DNA of 64,000 nucleotides from Desulfovibrio sp. JC022 (GTDB lineage Bacteria; Desulfobacterota; Desulfovibrionia; Desulfovibrionales; Desulfovibrionaceae), in the NCBI RefSeq assembly GCF_010470665.1, contig NZ_VOPZ01000006.1:98224-162223 (forward strand), given 5' to 3'. Shown here piece by piece: positions 17,306 to 26,064 of this stretch. Position 1 is the first letter of the stretch. Each line of letters begins with the position of its first letter. Position numbers and translations under genes: made by a program. The notes below the pieces were generated by a model, which saw nothing but the letters and a program-made list of their open reading frames with translations, did no database searches and was not told the origin of the DNA.

Positions 17306-18801
17306 TGCATAATTACGATCAAATCGTTGTAGGCGCAGGCATTTCCGGCATGACCTCGGCCCTTTTGCTGGCAAAGCAAGGCTACAAGGTTGCGCTGGCG
17401 GAAGCCTTTCCCCTGCCCGGTCCCACAGTGCGCGGATTCAGCAGGCAGGGTATTCATTTTGAAACCGGAATCCATCTCATCGGCGGGATGGGTGATAGCG
17501 ATCCGCTGGATATTTATTTCAAACATCTGGGCATCGGGGATGATCTTGTTAAAATTCCTTTCAAACAAGGCGGTTGCGACTGTTTCCGTTTTGAAAAGAG
17601 TGAACGCAAAATCTGCCTGCCCTATGGTTATGAGCGGGTCCGCCGCACTCTGCACAAGAACTTTCCAGCTGAAAAAGAAGCAATTGATAAATATCTGGAA
17701 CAGATCAGAACTATTTTTGATTCCTCGTCATTTCTGAATTTCGATCTGGATTTCAGTCTGGAATCAGCAGCTCACGATGAGACAGAATCCCTGAAAAATT
17801 ACCTTGATTCCATCACTGACAATCAGGAGCTAAAAGACCTGCTCAGCTGCCACGCCCTGCTCTACGGCACACCGCCGGAGCAAGCCATGCTCTCCACCCA
17901 CGCTCTGGTAGCCGGATCATATTTCCGTTCTTCACACACCATTGAAGGCGGAGGTAAAGCACTTGTTGATGCTTACCAAAGGCAACTAAAAAAGCACGGG
18001 GTTGATATTTTTTGCGGCAAAAAAGCAGTACGCATCAATCACGATGATAATAAAAATTTCAAAAGTTTGTTTTTAGATGATGAGACTGAGCTGCGTGGCA
18101 AAATCTGCATCTGGTCCGCACACCCGGCAGCCATGCTGCGTTGCGTAGAAGAGGGAGTATTCCGCCCGATTTTCCGACGCAGGATCAATGAACTACAGGA
18201 AACCGTATCCGCGCTGATTCTCTTCGGAGTTGCCAAAAAGCCAATAGAAAGCCTGCAAGGGAGTAACATCTACCTCTGGCCGGAATCAGATTACACCGAA
18301 GTCCTTTCCGGCAAAACCGAAATGACCGACAATGCCATTTTTCTTTCCGCAGGGCAGACTCTTGGGAAAAAAGACGAACAAAGCGTCACCGCAATCATGC
18401 CCTACAGCTTTGCTGAATTCAGCAAGTGGCAGGATTCAAATCTGAAGACCAGACCGCAGGACTATCTTGATTTCAAGGCCAAAATCATGGCTGAATTTGA
18501 GAAGCAGGTATTTAGCCGCTGCCCGGAACTGCGCAGACAGGTGGAATTCATCGACTCCGCCACCCCGCTGACCCTGCGCGATTACTGCCAATCCCCCTTT
18601 GGAAGCATGTACGGTGCGGCCCACACCATCTCACAATACAATCCCCTTCCCGCCACCAAGATCAAAGGGCTGCTTTTAGCCGGGCAATCCATCATTGCAC
18701 CAGGGGTTATGGGCGCGGTGGTTTCGGCCTATTTGACCTGTGGTTTCATCTGCGGACACGAAAAAATTCATGAGGAACTGAGATGCATTTACAACGCGTA
18801 G
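17305..18801 (+). CDS. CrtI-like FAD-dependent desaturase/isomerase (phytoene desaturase family)
   Basis: A 498-residue flavoprotein of the phytoene desaturase / carotenoid isomerase / retinol saturase superfamily. The N-terminal dinucleotide-binding motif is clear (IVVGAGISGMTSALLLAKQG), followed by a second FAD contact in TVRGFSRQGIHFETGIHLIGG and the C-terminal signature GLLLAGQSIIAPGVMGAVVSAY. No carotenoid genes are nearby; it sits between two ketosynthase genes, overlapping both (one base upstream, 19 bases downstream). The family acts on long polyene chains by dehydrogenation, saturation or cis-trans isomerisation, so the natural inference is that it alters a polyunsaturated chain made by this cluster. 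CrtI-like genes also occur in the clusters proposed for ladderane lipids in anammox bacteria, as I recall. Confidence 0.85.
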   Translation: MHNYDQIVVGAGISGMTSALLLAKQGYKVALAEAFPLPGPTVRGFSRQGIHFETGIHLIGGMGDSDPLDIYFKHLGIGDDLVKIPFKQGGCDCFRFEKSERKICLPYGYERVRRTLHKNFPAEKEAIDKYLEQIRTIFDSSSFLNFDLDFSLESAAHDETESLKNYLDSITDNQELKDLLSCHALLYGTPPEQAMLSTHALVAGSYFRSSHTIEGGGKALVDAYQRQLKKHGVDIFCGKKAVRINHDDNKNFKSLFLDDETELRGKICIWSAHPAAMLRCVEEGVFRPIFRRRINELQETVSALILFGVAKKPIESLQGSNIYLWPESDYTEVLSGKTEMTDNAIFLSAGQTLGKKDEQSVTAIMPYSFAEFSKWQDSNLKTRPQDYLDFKAKIMAEFEKQVFSRCPELRRQVEFIDSATPLTLRDYCQSPFGSMYGAAHTISQYNPLPATKIKGLLLAGQSIIAPGVMGAVVSAYLTCGFICGHEKIHEELRCIYNA

Positions 18802-20009
18802 TTATCACCGGAATGGGCGCGGTTTCTCCGCTGGGCAGTAGAGTTGAAGAACTCTGGGACGGTCTGCTTGAAGGTCGTTCCGGCATTACCCGGCTGGACG
18901 AACTTGACGGTATCAAGGGCTTACGTCCGCGCATCGGCGGACGAGTCCCGGATGTAAAAATCAAATCTATTCCCCGCAAAGCACGCCGGACCATGTCCAA
19001 CATGTCTATTTTCGCAGCCCTTGCCGCTCTTGAAGCTATCGAGCAGGCCGGGATGAGTGAAGACATTTTGACTGGTGGACGAGCCGGACTTTCCGTGGGT
19101 TCCACTACCGGAAGTTCGCAGGCCCTTGAGCAATTCTTCAAGCTCTACCTGCCGGAAAATTCCCTTGAAGCCATCCGAACCACTGAATTTTTCAAAATCA
19201 TGAACCACAGCGCAGCCGCCAACCTTGCCCAGTTTCTGGGAATCAGCGGACGGGTGCTTGCGGCCTCAGCTGCCTGCTCCACCGGATGCCAGAACATCGG
19301 CCTTGCAGCAGAAGCCGTTGCTCACGGCAAGCAGGAGGTAATGCTCTGCGGTGGAACCGATGAGCTGCATCCCCTGACCGTAGGCACCTTCGACATTATC
19401 GAAGCTGCTTCCACTTCCGGCGAAGATGATCCCACAACGGCTTCCAAACCTTTTGACGCAAAACGGGACGGCATTGTCTGTTCTGAAGGTGCGGGTGTGC
19501 TGCTGCTGGAAAGTTATGAACACGCTAAAAATCGCGGGGCTGAAATCCTCGCCGAAATCAGCGGCTTCTCCTCACTTTGTGATAGCAGCAACATGGCCTC
19601 CCCCAGCGCGGATGCCATTGCACGTTGCATGTCCGAAGCATTGAACGATGCCGGAATTTCCGAAACAGACATTGATTACGTGAATGCCCATGCTACCGGA
19701 ACCTTGCAGGGAGATGCATCAGAAGCGCAGGCCGTGGCAACCCTGCTCGGCTCAACTCCCCCGGTAAGCAGCCTGAAAGGTCATCTGGGGCACACCATGG
19801 CTGCCAGCGGGGCCATTGAAACCATCGCCACAGTGCGCATGATGCAAGAAAATACTATCATTCCCACAGCAAATCTGACTAATCCTGCTGAAGAATGTTC
19901 TGCAATTAACAACGCCTTGCATTTGCAGACAAGACCAATTACATATGCGCTGAAAAATAATTTCGCCCTTGGCGGTATAAATACATCGCTGGTTTTGAGG
20001 AGATCATAA
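18783..20009 (+). CDS. Beta-ketoacyl-ACP synthase II-like (KS 2)
   Basis: A 408-residue FabF-type condensing enzyme with a full catalytic set: Cys in SAACSTGC (about residue 164), His in NAHATGT and His in LKGHLGHTMAASGAIE. It starts inside the end of the FAD enzyme gene with GAGG 7 bases upstream of the ATG, and its TAA overlaps the ATG of the ACP gene by one base. The pairing with an ACP immediately downstream suggests that this KS elongates chains on that carrier. It corresponds to the elongating ketosynthases of aryl-polyene systems. Confidence 0.93.
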   Translation: MHLQRVVITGMGAVSPLGSRVEELWDGLLEGRSGITRLDELDGIKGLRPRIGGRVPDVKIKSIPRKARRTMSNMSIFAALAALEAIEQAGMSEDILTGGRAGLSVGSTTGSSQALEQFFKLYLPENSLEAIRTTEFFKIMNHSAAANLAQFLGISGRVLAASAACSTGCQNIGLAAEAVAHGKQEVMLCGGTDELHPLTVGTFDIIEAASTSGEDDPTTASKPFDAKRDGIVCSEGAGVLLLESYEHAKNRGAEILAEISGFSSLCDSSNMASPSADAIARCMSEALNDAGISETDIDYVNAHATGTLQGDASEAQAVATLLGSTPPVSSLKGHLGHTMAASGAIETIATVRMMQENTIIPTANLTNPAEECSAINNALHLQTRPITYALKNNFALGGINTSLVLRRS

Positions 20010-20263
20010 TGACTGATGAAGAAATAATAAAAAGAATCAACTCCGCTCTGGCCGAGGAATTCGAGCTGGAACTGGATGAAATGGTCCCCGAAGCAGTCTT
20101 CAAAGATGACCTTGACCTCGACAGCCTCGATGCTGTGGACATGGTTATTGTTCTGGAGCAGGAATTCGGGATCAAGATCAAGAAAGACGAAGCATTCAAG
20201 GCCATCCGTACCCTCGGAGACCTCCATACTTTTATTCTCAGCAAGAAATCTGAAGCAGCTTAA
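20009..20263 (+). CDS. Acyl carrier protein 1
   Basis: An 84-residue acidic, helical carrier protein. The phosphopantetheine attachment Ser is in DLDSLDAVD (about residue 39), the canonical ACP site. It would carry the growing chain between the ketosynthases, ketoreductase and dehydratases of the cluster. Translation is coupled to KS 2 by a TAATG overlap. A second ACP lies at 30956-31201, and clusters of this type normally use two distinct ACPs. Confidence 0.94.
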   Translation: MTDEEIIKRINSALAEEFELELDEMVPEAVFKDDLDLDSLDAVDMVIVLEQEFGIKIKKDEAFKAIRTLGDLHTFILSKKSEAA

Positions 20264-20294
20264 ACGCTGCTTCGGTGCTCCGCGCCACTCCCCC

Positions 20295-21047
20295 ATGCCT
20301 TCATTTCTTAAACTTATCTGGATCAACGCCGGGATATATTTCAGCATCATCATCTGGACCCTGACCGGGGTTATCATTTCTCCGCTCTGTTACCTGTTCT
20401 TTACCCGCATCCTGAAATGGGAAAAGCCGGCAACCCTGCGCAAAATGATCTGGTACTACGGCTGGACCTGTTCAAAATTGATGTCCGTTTTCATGGATAT
20501 CAAATGGCCGGTTCAGCAACAATTGCCTTCCCCGTGCATTATAGTTGCCAATCACGGATCTTTCTTTGACCCCTACCTTGTTTCTTTCCAGCCACAGAAC
20601 AACATCTGCATGGCTGTGCGCAACTGGCCGTTTAAAATTCCTTTTTACGGATTTTACATGAAGCTTGCGGGTTACATTAATGTGGAAACTGACAATCTGG
20701 ATGTGATCATCGAACAGGCAGCAACTGCGGCAAACGACGGCGCAACACTCATGTTTTTCCCCGAGGGAACGCGCAGCAAAGACGGGCAGCTAAGCCGCTT
20801 TCATTCCGGTCCTTTCCATATTGCCATGCAAACCGGACTTCCGGTGGTTCCACTATGCATTACCGGAACATATAACATGCTTCCCCGTGGTCATATGGTT
20901 ATACGTCCGGCAAAAATCCGGGGGGAAATTCTAGATCCCATTTACCCGGAACAGTTCAAAAACATGCACAATGCGCATATTGAATTGCGCCGAGCGGTTA
21001 AAAAAACTATGGTTGCTAGCATTCGGGAAATGAATCAGAAAATGTAA
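20295..21047 (+). CDS. 1-acyl-glycerol-3-phosphate acyltransferase-like (PlsC family)
   Basis: A 250-residue acyltransferase with an N-terminal membrane segment (about residues 8-30). The family motifs are intact: NHGSFFDP (HX4D) and FFPEGTRS, plus a LPVVPLCITGTY block. It would transfer a fatty or polyene acyl group from ACP to a glycerol phosphate or related acceptor at the inner membrane. The ATG at 20295 is the first plausible start after the ACP gene; no clear Shine-Dalgarno precedes it. Aryl-polyene clusters contain an equivalent acyltransferase (ApeD, from memory). Together with the LpxL-like protein at 30009 it suggests that the product is a membrane lipid with at least two acylation steps. 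Confidence 0.85.
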   Translation: MPSFLKLIWINAGIYFSIIIWTLTGVIISPLCYLFFTRILKWEKPATLRKMIWYYGWTCSKLMSVFMDIKWPVQQQLPSPCIIVANHGSFFDPYLVSFQPQNNICMAVRNWPFKIPFYGFYMKLAGYINVETDNLDVIIEQAATAANDGATLMFFPEGTRSKDGQLSRFHSGPFHIAMQTGLPVVPLCITGTYNMLPRGHMVIRPAKIRGEILDPIYPEQFKNMHNAHIELRRAVKKTMVASIREMNQKM

Positions 21048-21091
21048 TAGCAATTTCACAAATTTAACTTTTCAAGATGAGGACGCTACAG

Positions 21092-21499
21092 ATGAAAAAA
21101 CTTCGTATTGTTGCTTTTGTACTGGTTGCCTGCGCACTTTTTCTCGGCGGATGCAGAACCGCTCCCATCCAGAATATAGAAATGGCTCCGATCGTTTCCA
21201 CCAGCCAGCAGGCCCGTTCCATGGAAAGTGTGAAAAACGCCATCATCAAAGGTGGGTATGACCGAGGCTGGCAAATGAGTGATGTAGCTCCCGGCCACCT
21301 TGTAGCCACCTTAAATGTCCGCTCCCATCAGGCTGTTGTAGATATCACTTACACCCCTGAAAATTACAGCATAAACTACAAAGACAGCACCAACCTGAAA
21401 CACAAAGGTAATGTGATTCACAGCAACTACAATGCCTGGATCAAAAACCTTGCCAGCTCCATCAACCGCGAGCTGGGGCAGCTGTCTCCTCAACCTTAA
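21092..21499 (+). CDS. Lipoprotein of unknown function in lipid cluster
   Basis: A 135-residue protein with a signal peptide and a good lipobox (LFLGGC). An ATG five codons upstream overlaps the likely Shine-Dalgarno (TGAGGA), so the ATG at 21092 is preferred. The mature part looks like a small alpha/beta domain: an Arg/Met-rich helix (QQARSMESVKNAIIKGGY) followed by beta strands and a final helix (NAWIKNLASSINREL). I do not recognise the family; similar small lipoproteins seem to accompany envelope genes in proteobacteria. Position in the cluster suggests a part in moving or anchoring the product at the outer membrane. Confidence 0.75.
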   Translation: MKKLRIVAFVLVACALFLGGCRTAPIQNIEMAPIVSTSQQARSMESVKNAIIKGGYDRGWQMSDVAPGHLVATLNVRSHQAVVDITYTPENYSINYKDSTNLKHKGNVIHSNYNAWIKNLASSINRELGQLSPQP

Positions 21500-21509
21500 C
21501 GGAAATAAA

Positions 21510-22541
21510 ATGAATTCCAATCGTTGCTGGGGCAGTCCCTTTACCGGGGCTGAGATAAAAAAAACTCTTGAGAACAAGCAACTGCTGACCGCAGAGCTTG
21601 AACTGAGCAGAGTCTGCGACCTGCGCTGTATCTATTGCTATGCCTCATCCGGGGAAAAACTCAACAATGAGCTAAGCTTTGATGAGATCATTGATGCAGT
21701 AGAGCAATGCCAAAACCTCGGCGCACGCAAAATAATCATCCTCGGCGGGGGGGAGCCTATGCTCTACCCCCGCATTATGGATGCGATCCGCTATATCCAC
21801 AGCCTCGGGCTGGAGATTGAGCTGTTCAGTAACGGAACCCGCATAACTCCTGAGATCGCAGCTGAATTGTATGAACTAAAAGTACAGCCGGTGATCAAAT
21901 TCAACAGCCTTGATCCGCAGGTTCAGGACCTGCTGGCGGGCAAAAATAATTCCCACAAAGCCATCCGCAAAGGACTGAACAACCTCCTTGAAGCCGGATA
22001 CGGTAATGGTGATATTCCCATGGGCGCGCAAACCATCATCTGCCGCCAGAACTTCAATGAAATCCCGGAAATGTGGAGATGGCTGCGCACCCGCAAGATC
22101 ATCCCCTATTTTGAGACCATCACTGATCAGGGAAGGGCCAAAGATCATCTGGAACTGGCTCTCAGCCCGGCAAAAATCGGCGATTTGTTCAATAAACTTT
22201 CGCGCATTGACCGTGAAGAGTTCGGCATAGAGTGGGAACCCAAGCCTCCTGTGGCTGCTTTTTCCTGCAAACGCCATTTTTATTCCTGCACCATAACCAC
22301 CACTGGAGACGTTATTCCCTGTCCGGGAGTGGATATCTCCGCAGGCAATATCCGTCTAGATACACTTGAAAATATCATCGCCCAGAGCGAAGTTTTTCAT
22401 AATCTGCGCAACATCCGCCAGACCATCATCGGCCCCTGCCGAACCTGCGAACTGGGCGAGGAATGTTACGGATGCCGAGGCATGGCTCATCACCTGAACG
22501 GCGATTATCTTTCATCCGACCCGCTCTGCTGGCGCAATTAA
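21510..22541 (+). CDS. Radical SAM/SPASM enzyme in lipid cluster
   Basis: A 343-residue radical SAM enzyme. The cluster-binding motif CDLRCIYC is near residue 36, followed by GGGEPMLYP and a TIM-barrel core. The C-terminal SPASM-type region carries at least seven Cys: CTITTTGDVIPCPG, then CRTC, CYGC and a last Cys near the C terminus, so two auxiliary clusters are plausible. SPASM enzymes are best known for peptide maturation, but no precursor peptide gene is visible and the enzyme is embedded in fatty-acid-type genes, so a lipid or carrier-bound substrate is the better guess. Such an enzyme is not part of standard aryl-polyene clusters. Confidence 0.88.
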   Translation: MNSNRCWGSPFTGAEIKKTLENKQLLTAELELSRVCDLRCIYCYASSGEKLNNELSFDEIIDAVEQCQNLGARKIIILGGGEPMLYPRIMDAIRYIHSLGLEIELFSNGTRITPEIAAELYELKVQPVIKFNSLDPQVQDLLAGKNNSHKAIRKGLNNLLEAGYGNGDIPMGAQTIICRQNFNEIPEMWRWLRTRKIIPYFETITDQGRAKDHLELALSPAKIGDLFNKLSRIDREEFGIEWEPKPPVAAFSCKRHFYSCTITTTGDVIPCPGVDISAGNIRLDTLENIIAQSEVFHNLRNIRQTIIGPCRTCELGEECYGCRGMAHHLNGDYLSSDPLCWRN

Positions 22542-22555
22542 TTCCGGAGATTTTA

Positions 22556-23050
22556 ATGATCCTTCCCGCACAGGCTGAAAAGCTGCTTCCCCATCGGGGA
22601 CAGATGCTGCTCATCGACAGTGTCCTCACTGCTGAAGACGGAGCCGGAACCGCGCAAGCTGAACTGTCCGCAGATTCCATTGCCGTGGGTTCTGACGGCA
22701 ATATGCTGGCCCCGTTTTACATTGAACTGCTCGCCCAGACCTATGCAGCTGTATGCGGTTACCAGCTTAAGTCAGCAGGCCTCCCCGTCCCCGAAGGGTT
22801 CCTCGTGGGGGTGCAGAAATTTCAAATTACGCCTGAATACAATACAAGATTCAGCAGCAATGAACTGCTCATAAGTGTACAGACTGTGGGAGATTTTGAC
22901 GGATTCGCCGTGGTGGAAGGAACAGTAAGCCGCGAAGGTAAAGTCCTTGCCGAGGGCAAAATCAAACTCTTCGTACCGCAGGATGAGACCATGACCGAAT
23001 TGGTGGCACTGGTAAAATCAGGGGAGAGTGCAGCCTCATGGCAATTGTAA
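22556..23050 (+). CDS. Hot-dog dehydratase, ApeP/FabZ-like
   Basis: A 164-residue hot-dog fold protein related to 3-hydroxyacyl-ACP dehydratases. The start at 22556 has CGGAGA upstream. An N-terminal LLPHRGQMLLIDSV block holds the candidate catalytic His, and FYIELLAQTYAA holds the candidate acidic residue. In aryl-polyene systems two such proteins (ApeI and ApeP, from memory) form a heterodimeric dehydratase; the partner here would be the FabZ-like protein at 26582. It would create the double bonds of a conjugated chain. It overlaps the LolA-like gene by 13 bases. Confidence 0.82.
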   Translation: MILPAQAEKLLPHRGQMLLIDSVLTAEDGAGTAQAELSADSIAVGSDGNMLAPFYIELLAQTYAAVCGYQLKSAGLPVPEGFLVGVQKFQITPEYNTRFSSNELLISVQTVGDFDGFAVVEGTVSREGKVLAEGKIKLFVPQDETMTELVALVKSGESAASWQL

Positions 23051-23670
23051 AAAAAACAATTCTGCTATTTTTCATGTTGTTTGCTGCTTCTGCGTCCAAT
23101 GCGCCGGCGGACAAACAAGCTGATTTTCTAAAAGATTTGCAAACCCGATCTCAATCCATCAGCAGTATCAGCAGCGATTTTACCCAGCAAAGCCACATCG
23201 CTCTTTTTGCGGATACCATTGAATCCAATGGTAAATTCTGCTTTGCCCGCCCGGATAACCTGCGCTGGGAATACACCCAGCCATTCGTATCCGGCTTCCT
23301 GCTCAAAGGTCAAAAGGGTTTGAAATGGGACGAAGCAGCCGAGAAGCCAGCTCCATTCAGCACTGAAACATCCCCGGAAATGGCAATCATTTCCGAACAG
23401 ATTCTGGCTTGGACGACCATGAATATTCCGTGGCTGCAATCCCTGTACACCATAAAGGTCACCAATTTTTCCCCCGCAGTGATGGAGTTGACCCCCAAAT
23501 CAAGCAAGGCAAAACAATTCCTGAGTTTGATACGCATCTTTTTTTCCCCGGAAGCAACCCACCTTGAAGGTATTGAGCTGCATGAACCGGGCGGAGATTA
23601 CACAAAAATAACTTTTTCCAATGTGCTGCTGAACCAAAAAATAGCGCAAAAAACTTTCCTGAAAGAGTAA
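23038..23670 (+). CDS. LolA-like outer-membrane lipoprotein carrier homologue
   Basis: A 210-residue periplasmic protein with a signal peptide (residues 1 to about 24, ending NAPA). The mature part follows the LolA pattern: a first helix (LKDLQTRSQSISSISSDFTQQ), then FCFARPDNLRWEYTQPF and alternating beta strands of an open barrel that binds acyl chains. In aryl-polyene clusters a LolA homologue is encoded beside an MMPL exporter and ferries the hydrophobic product across the periplasm; the same order is seen here. It overlaps the dehydratase gene and lies 3 bp before the exporter gene. It is unlikely to be the housekeeping LolA. Confidence 0.85.
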   Translation: MAIVKKTILLFFMLFAASASNAPADKQADFLKDLQTRSQSISSISSDFTQQSHIALFADTIESNGKFCFARPDNLRWEYTQPFVSGFLLKGQKGLKWDEAAEKPAPFSTETSPEMAIISEQILAWTTMNIPWLQSLYTIKVTNFSPAVMELTPKSSKAKQFLSLIRIFFSPEATHLEGIELHEPGGDYTKITFSNVLLNQKIAQKTFLKE

Positions 23671-23673
23671 AAA

Positions 23674-26064
23674 ATGTTTTCCCGCAAACAGCTTCACACC
23701 ACTAAAACAAATAGAAAAACTCAATTCAAAAGCGCGCTAATTCTGATTCTTCTCCTGCTGTTTTGTGCCATTCCTCTGCTCTCAGTAACTTTCTCCGAAG
23801 ACATTTCTGCCATGCTTCCCAGTGGAAAAGATGGCGAAATAAGCCGCGACTTTGCACTACTTCAAAAGGCACCACTTAGCGGGAAAATCCTTATCTCCAT
23901 TGCCAGTAACGAGATTAAAGAGAACGAACTCGGAAAGATTGCCGACAGCATGGCCCGCAAAATGGACTCTCCACTACTCGCAATTCAGGATATTTCAGAC
24001 ATTAACCCGCAAAGTGTAATTGATTTCCTGCTCCGCAACGGTCCGAATCTGACGACTCAAAATGATCTTGAAAAATTACAGACACACACAGACAACAAAA
24101 CAATAAAAACAAATTTAAGCGATGCAAAGAAGCTGCTCATTTCCCCGGCAGGATTTGGTATGCGAGCCATTGTAGCAGAAGATCCGCTTAATTTACGCTC
24201 AATATATCTGCAAAAGATTGCCCCGCTACAGAACCTGCCCCGCTTAAAAATTCAGGGCGGGAACTACTATGTTTCGGGGGAAAATGCGGTTTTGCTCATT
24301 GCAAAATCAAACATTCCCATGACCGATTCCAAAAACGGAGCCATACTCTTGGACCGTTTTCAAAAGATAAAACAAGCCGCTTTGGCGGAAAACCACATCC
24401 CTGAAATGGACCTTTCCATCGAAATTCTGAGCGGACATTGCTATACAACCGCCAACGCTGCGATCATTAAACAAGACATTCTAACCGTCTCCATTATTTC
24501 TTTCTGCGCACTGGCCATACTTTTTTTCTTTGGGTTCCGAAACAAAGGGGCCTTATGCGTCTTTCTGGCCCCGGGCATCGCCATCATGGCCGGATTGGGG
24601 ACAACGGCCTTTGTCTACCGGGAGATGTCCGCAATCGTTATCGGCTTCGGGGCGGTACTCATGGGTATTTCCATCGACTTTGCGGTGCATACCTATTTCG
24701 CCTTGGCTGAAAGCCCGCAAGACAAAGCCGGGGCGGTGCGCAGAGTCAGCAAACCCGTTCTTTTCGGAGCCGCAACCTCCTGCGTTTCTTTTACCGCCCT
24801 GTATATTTCCGGCATTCCGGGCATTAAACAGCTCTCAATTTTCTCCGTTGCCGGAATAATCGCAGCCTGCGCTTACGCCCTGCTGTTCATCCCCCGGCTC
24901 TGTAACTCATTTCCGGTTGCGGACAAAAACAAATTCTTTTTTCAATTAAAAAGTAACAAAAAAATCACCCTTTGCGTTGCATCGTCCATACTTGCGGTTT
25001 CAATTGCAGGAGCTTTCAGCAATAATTTTGATACCGAACTTAAAAATCTTGGCTATATTTCCAGCGAAATTTCCAATGCGGAAAAACATTTTCAAGAGAA
25101 ATGGGGAAAAATGCGCGCCCAATCCATGCTCTTTGCTTCCGGCAAAACCATGGACGAAGCCCTGCATAAAAACGAAAACGCATGGGCAGACATCAAACAG
25201 AACCTTGCAGAGGCCAAAGCGGTCAGCATTGCCCCGGCACTTCCCGCCGCAGCAACCATTGCAAAAAACCAAGCCCGCTGGTCCAATTTTTGGAACAATG
25301 AGAAAGAGCAAACAGAGCTTTCAATTCAAAAATTCAGCGAAAAAATAGGCTTTGCGCCTAATGCATTCGTCCCGGCAATGGACCGTATTTCAGCCGCTCC
25401 TCCGATTCTTAATGCGCAAACATTTCAAAACGGACCTTTGGGAGTCCTTGCGGAAATGTTCATCCCTCCCACTAATGAAGGCGAAGAAAAACTGCTCATG
25501 ACCCTGCTCCCGGACAACACGCAGGTGAATACATATTATTCTCCGCAAAAAGAAAAAGAGCTGGGAGTACGCCTTGTTTCGCAATCCCGGTTCAAATCCA
25601 CGCTGGAACATGAAATGGAACGGGACATTATTAAATTCATCACCTGCTCCGGGCTTCTGGTAACCGTGCTAATCTTCGGACTTTTCCGTAATCTGCGCCG
25701 CGCAGCACTGGCTCTTTTCCCGGCGGTATTCGGGGTGGCTGTAACCTTTGGACTGCTGGGGCTTTTAGAAATTCCACTGAATATTTTTCACATCGTGGCT
25801 TTACCGCTTGTCATCGGCCTCGGAGCCGATTACGGAATCTTCATGGTTTTTCAAGAAATAAGAATGCCCTCACTATGGACCGTCAAAGCGGTCAAAATAT
25901 CAGGCCTGACCACACTGGCGGGCTTCGGGGTTCTTGTTTTTGCCAAGCACCCTTCGCTCCATTCGCTGGGAGCCACGGTTTCCATCGGGATCACAGCTGC
26001 TCTGTGCTGTGCTATTTTCGTGCTCCCGCATCTGCTGCACTTAGAAGGGGACAACCATGCATAG
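23674..26064 (+). CDS. MMPL-family (RND superfamily) lipid exporter
   Basis: A 796-residue inner-membrane exporter with two homologous halves. TM1 spans about residues 21-42. The first periplasmic domain (to about 260) is followed by a cluster of helices with GISIDFAVHTYFAL; the second half has GADYGIFMVFQE, the matching motif with the conserved Asp. This layout is that of MMPL/HpnN-type proteins, which extract hydrophobic lipids from the inner membrane using the proton gradient. The gene is flanked by LolA-like and lipoprotein genes, a complete envelope-export module. The likely cargo is the polyene or lipid made by the cluster. Confidence 0.9.
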   Translation: MFSRKQLHTTKTNRKTQFKSALILILLLLFCAIPLLSVTFSEDISAMLPSGKDGEISRDFALLQKAPLSGKILISIASNEIKENELGKIADSMARKMDSPLLAIQDISDINPQSVIDFLLRNGPNLTTQNDLEKLQTHTDNKTIKTNLSDAKKLLISPAGFGMRAIVAEDPLNLRSIYLQKIAPLQNLPRLKIQGGNYYVSGENAVLLIAKSNIPMTDSKNGAILLDRFQKIKQAALAENHIPEMDLSIEILSGHCYTTANAAIIKQDILTVSIISFCALAILFFFGFRNKGALCVFLAPGIAIMAGLGTTAFVYREMSAIVIGFGAVLMGISIDFAVHTYFALAESPQDKAGAVRRVSKPVLFGAATSCVSFTALYISGIPGIKQLSIFSVAGIIAACAYALLFIPRLCNSFPVADKNKFFFQLKSNKKITLCVASSILAVSIAGAFSNNFDTELKNLGYISSEISNAEKHFQEKWGKMRAQSMLFASGKTMDEALHKNENAWADIKQNLAEAKAVSIAPALPAAATIAKNQARWSNFWNNEKEQTELSIQKFSEKIGFAPNAFVPAMDRISAAPPILNAQTFQNGPLGVLAEMFIPPTNEGEEKLLMTLLPDNTQVNTYYSPQKEKELGVRLVSQSRFKSTLEHEMERDIIKFITCSGLLVTVLIFGLFRNLRRAALALFPAVFGVAVTFGLLGLLEIPLNIFHIVALPLVIGLGADYGIFMVFQEIRMPSLWTVKAVKISGLTTLAGFGVLVFAKHPSLHSLGATVSIGITAALCCAIFVLPHLLHLEGDNHA

